Of a stretch of 37,476 nt of DNA, positions 10,140-17,787 are shown piece after piece. Made by a program: the position numbers and the translations under genes. The first letter of the stretch is position 1. Each line of letters begins with the position of its first letter. The DNA comes from Ascidiaceihabitans sp. (GTDB lineage Bacteria; Pseudomonadota; Alphaproteobacteria; Rhodobacterales; Rhodobacteraceae), in contig JAOEQC010000017.1 of the NCBI GenBank assembly GCA_028388995.1, forward strand, positions 1-37,476, written 5' to 3'. A model generated the notes under the pieces. The model searched no databases. It saw only the letters and a list, made by a program, of their open reading frames with translations, and had not been told where the DNA came from.

Positions 10140-10567
10140 GTGAAACGCGATGATGTAGCGGCTGTAATCGTCTAGGATCGTGCTGAGATAGAACCACCCC
10201 CAGCCGATGATCTTCAGATAGGTAAAATCCGTCTGCCACAGCTGATTGATGGCCGTGGTTTTGTCTTTGAACTCACTTGCCGCTTTGATGACGATAACCG
10301 CTGGGCTGGTGATCAGGTCATGCGCCTTAAGGACACGATAGACGGAAGCCTCTGATACAAAGTACCTTTCCTTATCTGCGAAGGTCACCGCAAGCTCTCG
10401 TGGCGACAGCTCTGTCTCCTTCAACGCCAGTTTGATCACCTTGCGGCGCACCTCATCAGGAATGTGGTGCGGGGGATGCTCAGTTTGGCCAGCGTCAGGC
10501 GGGCCGACAGATGCGATCCTTCGACCAACCGAATGATCTCTAACTTCTCAGATGCGGGATACCTCAT
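10140..10567 (-). pseudogene. IS3-family transposase OrfB remnant: internal deletion/frameshift and lost C-terminal part
   Basis: MRYPASEKLEIIRLVEGSHLSARLTLAKLSIPRTTF then, in another frame, IPDEVRRKVIKLALKETELSPRELAVTFADKERYFVSEASVYRVLK...WQTDFTYLKIIGWGWFYLSTILDDYSRYIIAF, after which homology stops. Confidence 0.85.
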
Positions 10568-10938
10568 TCGTGATCGCCCCCATCGCCTATCATGCTTTTT
10601 TTGAGCAACCGGAGTTCGAGCGTCTGTTCGGCTACAACTTCCTTCAGATCACGTGCTTCACGGCGCAAATCTTTCACATCGTCGGTGTTCGCTGCACGGG
10701 CTGTATCGCCAGCCAGCCGACGCTTGCCTGCTTCCGTAAAGTCCTTCGGCCATTTGTAATAAACGCCCTGAGATATCCCATCACGGCGGCACAGCTTAGC
10801 GATACTGTCTTCGCCACGAAGGCCGTCCAGAACGACCCTAATCTTCTCTTCGGATGAGTAATGCTTGCGGGTCGCCCGTTTTATATCTTTGACGATCTTC
10901 TCGCCCGGGCTTTTGCGCATTCCAGTTGTCTGTCTCAT
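10564..10938 (-). CDS. IS3-family transposase OrfA
   Basis: RKHYSSEEKIRVVLDGLRGEDSIAKLCRRDGISQGVYYKWPKDFTEAGKRRLAGDT, HTH plus leucine-zipper-like tail. Confidence 0.85.
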   Translation of the reverse strand: MRQTTGMRKSPGEKIVKDIKRATRKHYSSEEKIRVVLDGLRGEDSIAKLCRRDGISQGVYYKWPKDFTEAGKRRLAGDTARAANTDDVKDLRREARDLKEVVAEQTLELRLLKKSMIGDGGDHE

Positions 10939-11190
10939 CTTCCACTCCTCAGTGGTTACGATGAGCAACAAACACTCTCTTAGCAATTTGCCCTATTTGG
11001 ACCCATTAGCGGTGACTAAAAGACAGGCGCAAAAACACCGACCACTACAACCTGTTTCCCTCTCATCATCTTCAAACGAGAGACAGGATAACTACAATCT
11101 GGCTTGTTTATAGTATCGGACACTATGCAAAACTTCCCAAAGTAGTTACAAATTTATGCCATTTGGGTCAAAAAACCATGGATTATCATG

Positions 11191-11233
11191 TAAACAAGGG
11201 GGATGAATGGTGGGTCGTGAGAAGCTCGAACTC
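11191..11233. repeat. Left attachment-site-like direct repeat (partial tRNA-Val 3' end)
   Basis: taaacaagggggatgaatggtgggtcgtgagaagctcgaactc matches 19085..19127 at 40/43 positions. Confidence 0.85.
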
Positions 11234-11344
11234 TTGAATGCCAAATCTAAAAACTGTGATAAACTAAAATATAAAAAATAATACATTATATAACAGTTAC
11301 TTAAACTACTCAAAAACTAAATAAGCAAAATCATAGATAACAAG

Positions 11345-11380
11345 TGTTGTGTGACATGTTGTGTCAAGTGTTGTGTCAAG
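11345..11380 (+). repeat. Three tandem 12-bp repeats (putative integrase arm-type sites, left end)
   Basis: tgttgtgtgaca / tgttgtgtcaag / tgttgtgtcaag. Confidence 0.7.
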
Positions 11381-11522
11381 CAGCACAAATAAAAACCTAA
11401 CCCACGCCGATTTTTAAACACTCTTAGTAATAGTAGTAAGAAAATCTAAACAGGTTAAACACAGAGGTTTAAGGAAGGGTGAGAAGGAAAAGATTAGAAT
11501 GATAGTACCACCATTCTCTTTG

Positions 11523-11945
11523 TTATCCTTCCTGTCTTAATCCTAACTTTTGAAATCTGTTCCACTGTTGTTTGTGGTAATCTGAACTTTGATAAGCTTC
11601 ATGTCCTTTTGCATAGTCAAACAGCCTAGATGTGAAATCAATATCCCTAAAACTATTGTATTCTAGGGCTTTTGGTACAGTTTGTCTGTTCACATCAAAC
11701 CCTAACTCTACTCCTCGAATATGTTTGGTAGCTTCTTTCATCAAGTCTCTGACAAACAATTCGTCTGTGTCTGTGCATATTACAGAGTCGTGTACAGTTA
11801 ATATTGGTTTGTTTTGGCTGGTTGCTTTCTTGATGATTATTTTCATGATATTGCTGTCTACGAACTACTCAGTAGGGAACGCAGACAGCAACTTCATCAG
11901 CTTCTGCAAGAAGCGTGGGCCATACAAGAACGAGGAATTATTCTG
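11523..11945 (-). pseudogene. Truncated C-terminal part of a second palm-like polymerase (motif C VHDS)
   Basis: ORF 11523..11846 contains ILTVHDSVICTDTDELF; same frame continues upstream across a TAG (SFLYGPRFLQKLMKLLSAFPTE*FVDSNIMKIII) until the 5' end of the + strand pentapeptide gene. Confidence 0.5.
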
Positions 11946-12287
11946 ATGAAAAGAGCACTGACCGTAGCAGCAACTATGTTTGCAAGTAGTGCGTATGCTT
12001 TTGATCCTGCTGATCTACAGAAGCTGATGGATACGAATGAGTGTGTGAAGTGTGATCTGAGTGGTGCTAATCTGGAGGCTGCTAATCTGATGGCTGCTAT
12101 TTTGAGTGACGCTAATCTGAGTGGTACTCGTCTGGCGGGTGCTAATCTGGCGTATGCTGATCTGAACGGTACTAATCTGGCGGGTGCTGATCTGGAGAGT
12201 GCTAGGCTTGGGCGTTTTGATCTGAACGGTGCAATTCTCTGTAACACCACCATGCCAGACGGTTCAGTGATCTACAGTGGTTGCTGA
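11946..12287 (+). CDS. Secreted pentapeptide-repeat protein (short paralog)
   Basis: Signal peptide MKRALTVAATMFASSAYA; CVKC; A(N/D)LxGx repeats; C-term CNTTMPDGSVIYSGC. Confidence 0.85.
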   Translation: MKRALTVAATMFASSAYAFDPADLQKLMDTNECVKCDLSGANLEAANLMAAILSDANLSGTRLAGANLAYADLNGTNLAGADLESARLGRFDLNGAILCNTTMPDGSVIYSGC

Positions 12288-12315
12288 CGGAAACTGTCGT
12301 AGATTGGCAATTCCT

Positions 12316-13640
12316 TTAAGTCCCTGAAGTCTTAATCAAAGGCCAAACACCTAACTGTTGGTAAAAGGTCTGCGAGAAGGTTTCCTTTGCTACTATCATG
12401 CTTTCAACAGGCACAATCAGCGCATCATGTAGTGGCAAGAACCCTACGCCCAGCGCCTGTAGTTTTTCCCTTGTCAGCCGCAAAACTTCTGATTCAAGGT
12501 AATTGAGATAAGCCCAATCAATGTGACGAGGTTTGAGGAGTTCCACCTGCGGCATCGCTTCCAGCATTGCTGACCTGACCTCTTTCCAAGGTGCCTTTGA
12601 CACTATTTCAGGGAAGTCTGTTTTAAACTTATCTGAATACCGAACCTTATTCAGACCACCAGTTCCGATACTGGCATTAGAGATCGCCTTCACAGCTTCA
12701 CGAGTCAAAGCAGGAACCAAACTTGCTACATCAGCATAGTATTCCGAACAGTCCCTATCTGGTAGGTTGTTCTTATTAACGTAGATGCCAAACAACACAG
12801 ATGGAATGGACGCTACAATGTCCACTTCACCACAAACCTGACCATCAATTCTGATTTTGTCTAAGCGGGTTTTATTGGACATTCCTTGGTAAGATGAAAT
12901 GTAACGTCCGTAGTTCTTAATGCAGCCTTTAAACTGACGTTGTAACGGCTCTAAGCGAGTGCTCCTACCGTTGACTTGGAGACCATCGTATTCGTGCTTA
13001 GCCATCCCCTGTCGTAGCTTAATGACGTCTTCTTTAACGGCTAACCACTCAGCTTCTGAGGACTTGGCATACCTGAAGTATAATCTGTTAGCCTGTTCTG
13101 ACTTCGATCTTCTGCGCTTAGTGAACTTGATGGGTTTGTACGTGATGTCTTTCAGTGGACGGCCTTCAAGCTCAGCGGTTAACACTTCGAACTCTAGTTC
13201 TTCCTCTGGGATCAAAGCGAGTAGCTCGTCTGACGGTCTGTATCTGGGTGCAGGGTTGTCAACAGGTGCAGCCATAGGATCAGACACCAGGATCAGGTGC
13301 CCGTTCTGGATGAGATCATCTCTAATGTTGAGGTAAGCCGTATGGCCTAATGGTAAGTTCTTGTTCCATTTACCACGATCAGAGGTGAAGAAGACAAGTT
13401 CGTTCTTACCTGCAAGAATTGCATCTACCAAAGATGAAACAACAATGTGAGCTTTGTATCTTTTAGCTTTCGCTCTTCTGTCACCAATCACAGCAAAGCT
13501 TAGAAGTTCCATGATAGGCTTCAACCTGTCGTCCTCAGACACCTCTAACAATGATGGCAGACCATCGTACCAGTTCTTCTTTCCTCATTGATAACCTTCA
13601 TTCTACGGGAGTTAACTAAGGAGGATGGTATCTGTTTCAT
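12316..13640 (-). CDS. Divergent polymerase-palm-like protein, frameshifted near the N-terminus relative to its strong RBS/start
   Basis: Main frame 12316..13551 with GEVDIVASIPSVLFGIY (motif A-like), TREAVKAISNASIGTGG (motif B-like), LPLHDALIVP (motif C-like). AAGGAG plus ATG at 13640 opens MKQIPSSLVNSRRMKVINE in the +1-related frame. Confidence 0.5.
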
Positions 13641-13666
13641 GCTAATCTCCTTAGTTCCATTAAGGA

Positions 13667-13692
13667 GTACTGGTCAGGTAGTTTACCAGTAC
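13667..13692. promoter_or_regulatory. Inverted repeat in the divergent intergenic region (putative operator)
   Basis: GTACTGGT-N10-ACCAGTAC. Confidence 0.45.
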
Positions 13693-13744
13693 CTCTTGAG
13701 CCATATAATAGCAGATTTTACCTCGAAGTATATGGACTGGTAGC

Positions 13745-13773
13745 TTGCTTTTTATGTCCATTTATGATATAAT
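13745..13773 (+). promoter_or_regulatory. Sigma70-type promoter
   Basis: TTGCTT-N17-TATAAT. Confidence 0.6.
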
Positions 13774-13863
13774 TACACACAGGAAGCAGACCACTCTTCT
13801 CAGCCATTTAAAGCTAGAAGGCCCCTGCTTCACATCCCCACATCATAGGAAAGGAAGTCCGTC

Positions 13864-14019
13864 ATGGATAACCAGACTCTACCTGTGTTCAGTGAGTACC
13901 AGTCTCTTAGACGCACTAATCCCAACGCCTATTGGAGTACCAAGACACAAACTGAAATGACCCGTGCCTATAAATTACACGGTCCTTCATTTTTCGATCT
14001 TCGCACGAGCCCAAAATGA
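13864..14019 (+). CDS. Small 51-aa protein (not in the ORF track)
   Basis: MDNQTLPVFSEYQSLRRTNPNAYWSTKTQTEMTRAYKLHGPSFFDLRTSPK; purine-rich RBS (aggaaaggaag); ATGA overlap with the next ORF. Confidence 0.6.
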   Translation: MDNQTLPVFSEYQSLRRTNPNAYWSTKTQTEMTRAYKLHGPSFFDLRTSPK

Positions 14020-14411
14020 ACTTGTTTATTCTATTACAGCAAGGCGAGCAAAGGCTGCAGAGCAACGATGTGCTGTTTCATTCTCAGGTAGACTTGGTTC
14101 TGGGCATCCTACGCAGCACAGGGTCAATATCCTCAAAGCGTACTAGCATTGACGGTGAGTTGCACCGCTCAGTAGCTGCTGCGCTAGTCATGGCGTATGA
14201 AAAGGATACCACTGTAGACATCGCCATCAGACGAGCTGAAACGTTCTATGGCTATGGTTTTAGCACGAAGATTATTAGCTACTTAGACGCTGCTATAGCC
14301 AACGGTTTGCTTATAGCTAAGACTGCCAAGGCTAAAGGCAGATTAGATCTTGGCCCTCTTTTACAAGATTACTTAGAAGATAGTTACTTCAATCACATAC
14401 GTGAGGGGTAA
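14016..14411 (+). CDS. Hypothetical protein, 131 aa
   Basis: ATGA overlap with upstream small ORF; same strand and operon as the lysin gene. Confidence 0.6.
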   Translation: MNLFILLQQGEQRLQSNDVLFHSQVDLVLGILRSTGSISSKRTSIDGELHRSVAAALVMAYEKDTTVDIAIRRAETFYGYGFSTKIISYLDAAIANGLLIAKTAKAKGRLDLGPLLQDYLEDSYFNHIREG

Positions 14412-14506
14412 CCCTCGTGCTAGGGTTTACAGCAGATGTATATAATTACAACATAATCAATACCTTAACATTGTTCACGCTCCTGTAAACCGCTAGTTAC
14501 CTAGCG
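14403..14506 (+). other. Structured intergenic segment with nested/alternative hairpins
   Basis: GAGGG-GTAA-CCCTC; GGTTTACAG (14424-14432) with CTGTAAACC (14483-14491); CGCTAG-TTAC-CTAGCG (14491-14506). Confidence 0.4.
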
Positions 14507-14618
14507 TGCACCTTCCGTAGCCTCAATAGGCAACCCCCCACATCCAAAACAACCAGGTTATCGCCAAGACACGTATGTCTGCTGGCTTGTGTACCTGCTA
14601 ATCCCAAAGGAAATTACT

Positions 14619-15578
14619 ATGTCGCTAATGAAACCCGCCCCTAAACCAGATGATTTGATGACCAACATGCGCAGAGCTCTTGGGCCTGCATCTTCAACGC
14701 CAAGATCGCTAGAGCAAAAGCTGCAGTCTTTAACAGAGACAGAATTAAATCTGGTGCTGAACACGGCACAAATGGTCAAGCTAATCGCCCAGATGGACGC
14801 AGGTAAAGCACGGTCATATCGACAGATCGTACAGGGTTCTTATCCTAACATGCGCTCTACTTTACAGGCGCTGATCGCAGAAGTTTTACAAGACGCAGAC
14901 CCACTGCCAGACGTACCTACAATCACGCCGCAACAACCATCAGCTACTGAGCAAGCGGGTCAATTCTACGATAACTGGAATCGAAGCCTAAAGCCCACAG
15001 CTGATGATAAATCTGCCTCAGCATTAGAGGCTGCATTAGCAGATACGTTTTCAGACCAATCAGAAGAGCAAACGGATACACCTCCAGCACCCAACACCCG
15101 TAGCTTTATTGAACTTCCTAGCAGTAGCTTCGAAGGTAAGACTGATTTCTTAGCTCGTATGACACCCGTTGCTAAGGAAGTGGCTGGGGACCTAGGTATT
15201 AGTCACAAGATCGTACTCGCACAGGCAGCACTAGAGAGTGGCTGGGGTAAATCTGTGAAGAGTAACAACTACTTTGGGATTAAATCTCACGGCAAAGCTG
15301 GTGGGAAAGATGTGATCACCCACGAGGTTATAAATGGTAAGCGTGTAAAGATTACCGACAGCTTCCGCCAATACGATACACCTGAAGACAGTATACGAGG
15401 CTACGGTCAGTTCCTGAAGGACAACCAACGATACAAACAGTTTCTAAAGGCAGGCGCATCAGGCAATGAGAATACGCAACTAAGCGCATTACAATCATCT
15501 GGGTATGCCACCGATCCTAAGTACGGGCAGAAACTTGCAGCTATCATGAAGGGTATCCCTGACGAGGATGACGAGTGA
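14619..15578 (+). CDS. Glucosaminidase-domain (GH73/FlgJ-like) lysin
   Basis: KTDFLARMTPVAKEVAGDLGISHKIVLAQAALESGWGKSVKSNNYFGIKSHGKAGG...FRQYDTPEDSIRGYGQFLKDNQRYKQF; RBS aaagga upstream of ATG 14619. Confidence 0.88.
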   Translation: MSLMKPAPKPDDLMTNMRRALGPASSTPRSLEQKLQSLTETELNLVLNTAQMVKLIAQMDAGKARSYRQIVQGSYPNMRSTLQALIAEVLQDADPLPDVPTITPQQPSATEQAGQFYDNWNRSLKPTADDKSASALEAALADTFSDQSEEQTDTPPAPNTRSFIELPSSSFEGKTDFLARMTPVAKEVAGDLGISHKIVLAQAALESGWGKSVKSNNYFGIKSHGKAGGKDVITHEVINGKRVKITDSFRQYDTPEDSIRGYGQFLKDNQRYKQFLKAGASGNENTQLSALQSSGYATDPKYGQKLAAIMKGIPDEDDE

Positions 15579-15829
15579 GAGACCCTGAGACTAGTGAAAG
15601 CTATCCCATTATTTGGTTAGATGAAAAAGCTGGCTTACGTTTGATCAGGTACAAAGACGACATCCAATGGATCGTACAGCTACGCCAATCTAGTCGGTGG
15701 AGATCACGCAGTTACAGCACGGATCTTCCAACCTTTTTCAGGGACTATCCAGAGCTAGATACAGGGGCAATACGTAATGCTATAGCCATTGATGCTAACA
15801 AGCGTCTGGTAAGCTCACAGAAGCCCTAG
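15575..15829 (+). CDS. Hypothetical protein, 84 aa
   Basis: GTG start overlaps the stop of the lysin gene by 4 nt. Confidence 0.5.
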   Translation: MRDPETSESYPIIWLDEKAGLRLIRYKDDIQWIVQLRQSSRWRSRSYSTDLPTFFRDYPELDTGAIRNAIAIDANKRLVSSQKP

Positions 15830-15838
15830 AGGAGTCAT

Positions 15839-15915
15839 ATGAGGCTGGTGAGGCAGCTATTGGCGGTATTGGTGAGTAATGCAATGCACCAGTAAATGTT
15901 CACAAGCCGTCTGTC
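15839..15915 (+). repeat. Imperfect direct repeat, copy 1 (contains an 18-aa ORF MRLVRQLLAVLVSNAMHQ followed by TAAATG)
   Basis: aggctggtgaggcagctattgg...ccagtaaatg...ctgtcacca, similar to 16172..16246. Confidence 0.4.
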
Positions 15916-16171
15916 ACCACAGTTAATACGGTGTCAGCACGTCACACAATATGACGACGGCGCTGAACCAGATGAGGGCGGAGTTGAATCAGAGTCTATC
16001 TTTCCTAGACCAGCCCCAACCGCAGAACAGCCAACTAAAAGCATTAAACTCACAAACCCTAAAACCAGTGACTTACACATTACTTTCTCCCATTCAGTGA
16101 TTGGTTAACAATGTCAAACAATACGAGGCTCTGCAAATGTTAAGCGCCTAATACGCCACCAGAAGCCCGTA

Positions 16172-16246
16172 TAAGGCTGGTGACAGAGCTATTGGCTAGG
16201 TTTATTGGTCGACGCCAGTAAATGGCTCTGAAGGCTGTCTCACCAG
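16172..16246 (+). repeat. Imperfect direct repeat, copy 2
   Basis: aggctggtgacagagctattgg...gccagtaaatg...ctgtctcacca. Confidence 0.4.
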
Positions 16247-16371
16247 TTTCACAATGAAACTTCTTGACTTTATTTCAGAACCTGATTCAAATGAGGTTCA
16301 TTACGTATTTTTACTCTAGACATTTGTTTTTTCCTGGATCCCTCCATAGCAAATGTACAACTCTAATGGCT

Positions 16372-16396
16372 GGGCCTTTGTGCCTGGCCCTTTTTT
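16372..16396 (+). terminator. Intrinsic terminator
   Basis: GGGCC-TTTGTGCCT-GGCCC-TTTTTT. Confidence 0.75.
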
Positions 16397-16496
16397 GTTG
16401 GTGCATTAGGCATCGCATTAATACGCTGTGACACTGTGTACCTTGATTAGAAACTATTTCAGGATACTTTATCTCTAGAAAAACAAGGAGAAAGCT

Positions 16497-16655
16497 ATGA
16501 AAACTCTTACTGCATCACTATTTGCTCTGGTTCTTTCAGCTCCGTTTGCTTCTGCAGATGGATGCGATAGCCACAGCAAAGAAGCGTCAATGTCTTGCGC
16601 AACAGGACAAGCATGGAACGCAGAAGCACAACAGTGTGTTGACACAAGCGCATAA
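16497..16655 (+). CDS. Small secreted Cys-containing protein, 52 aa (not in the ORF track)
   Basis: MKTLTASLFALVLSAPFASADGCDSHSKEASMSCATGQAWNAEAQQCVDTSA: signal peptide and 3 Cys; RBS aaggag; flanked by two terminators. Confidence 0.7.
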   Translation: MKTLTASLFALVLSAPFASADGCDSHSKEASMSCATGQAWNAEAQQCVDTSA

Positions 16656-16677
16656 GCTTATCTACGCAGAACTAATG

Positions 16678-16706
16678 AGGCCCCCCTTTTTGTTGGGGCC
16701 TTTTTT
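16678..16706 (+). terminator. Intrinsic terminator after the small secreted protein gene
   Basis: GGCCCC-N10-GGGGCC followed by TTTTTT. Confidence 0.8.
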
Positions 16707-16817
16707 GTTGGTTAGACGCATTTAAACTCTCCACCTCAGAGACAGTATCTGTGTGAGAGCGCATATACATATACCCCCCCACACCCCCTGTGGCCCAGGC
16801 ATAGGGGTACGCATGAG

Positions 16818-17024
16818 TTAGAGCTTGTATCGAAAGCTGTTATTCAAAGCTGTCTGGACAAGTATATCTTTAACCAAGCGTTCAATCTTGGCGTCTAACT
16901 CGTCATAGCTTTGCAATGCCTCAAGCTCTTCTTGCGTCAGGCTATAAGGGTTGACCTTAAACCTATTCTGTAGAGCCTTATCGCCCCATGTTGAGATTAA
17001 GTTGTTGCGTTCTTTATCTGTCAT
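16818..17024 (-). CDS. Hypothetical small protein, 68 aa
   Basis: MTDKERNNLISTWGDKALQNRFKVNPYSLTQEELEALQSYDELDAKIERLVKDILVQTALNNSFRYKL; protein-like composition with predicted helices. Confidence 0.5.
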   Translation of the reverse strand: MTDKERNNLISTWGDKALQNRFKVNPYSLTQEELEALQSYDELDAKIERLVKDILVQTALNNSFRYKL

Positions 17025-17134
17025 ACTTGGCTAAACGACAGAAATAGATGCCGTGTTAGATGTCTCTCTGATTACAGACAAAGCATAAGGCAGTTCCAAT
17101 AGACCCTGCTTCAGCGGTTTAAAGGCAAATGGTA

Positions 17135-17198
17135 CCAATAGGGTTTACTATTGGCATTTATGGTACTACCAACCCCATAGTCTAAACAATTGGTAGTA
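17135..17198. promoter_or_regulatory. Putative res/crossover region of the serine recombinase
   Basis: CCAATAG-N6-CTATTGG (17135-17154) and TACTACCAA-N17-TTGGTAGTA (17164-17198), ending 5 nt before the recombinase ATG. Confidence 0.55.
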
Positions 17199-17203
17199 TT
17201 TCT

Positions 17204-17767
17204 ATGATTATTGGTCTTGCGAGAACATCAACACTTGAACAGGTTGCTGGCCTGGAAGCACAGATACGTGACCTAGAAGCGTATGGTTGTGAACGTATAT
17301 TCAAAGAGCAGGTCTCATCCGTAGCTGAGCGTGAGCAACTAGAAGCGGCACTCAATACGCTGCGTGAAGGTGACAAACTTGTTTCCACGAAGCTGGACAG
17401 GTTGGCTAGATCAGTACAACACCTTGGCCAGATCATTGAACGCATTAACTCAGCGGGTGCATCACTGGTGGTACTGGACATGGGTGGGACTGCTGTCGAT
17501 ACGAGCAACCCTACAGGGAAGTTGATCTTGAACGTCATGTCATCTGTAGCACAGTTTGAACGTGAAATGATGCTAGAACGTCAGCGGGAAGGTATTGCTA
17601 AAGCTAAAGCTAAGGGAAAGTACAAAGGCCGTAAGCCAACTGCTCGTGCAAAGACGGACATGGTTAGTCTTGCACTAGACAAGGGAGTAAGTAAGGCTCA
17701 GATTTGTAGAGACTTGGGGATCAGCAAGACAAGCCTGTATCGGATCATGGCTGACCTTAGAGATTAG
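17204..17767 (+). CDS. Serine recombinase (resolvase/invertase family)
   Basis: IGLARTSTLEQ, KLDRLARSVQHLGQII, GKLILNVMSSVAQFEREMMLERQREGIAKAKAKGKYKGRKPT, C-terminal HTH. Confidence 0.95.
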   Translation: MIIGLARTSTLEQVAGLEAQIRDLEAYGCERIFKEQVSSVAEREQLEAALNTLREGDKLVSTKLDRLARSVQHLGQIIERINSAGASLVVLDMGGTAVDTSNPTGKLILNVMSSVAQFEREMMLERQREGIAKAKAKGKYKGRKPTARAKTDMVSLALDKGVSKAQICRDLGISKTSLYRIMADLRD

Positions 17768-17787
17768 AATGGGAGGCTTTTTTTAAG

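Larger units (their letters stand above)
10140..11060 (-). mobile_element. Decayed IS3-family insertion sequence (approximate limits)
   Basis: Overlapping orfA/orfB arrangement; orfB has an internal deletion and is truncated; terminal repeats not resolved. Confidence 0.75.

Noticed and set aside
11897-12253. 118-aa antisense ORF over the short pentapeptide gene (and 17866..18093 over the long one)
   Set aside because: Low-complexity mirror of the pentapeptide coding repeat, not an independent gene.
16764-16791. C-rich tract tatacccccccacaccccctgtgg as a regulatory or phase-variable element
   Set aside because: Not positioned inside a coding frame or next to a recognisable start; no further support.
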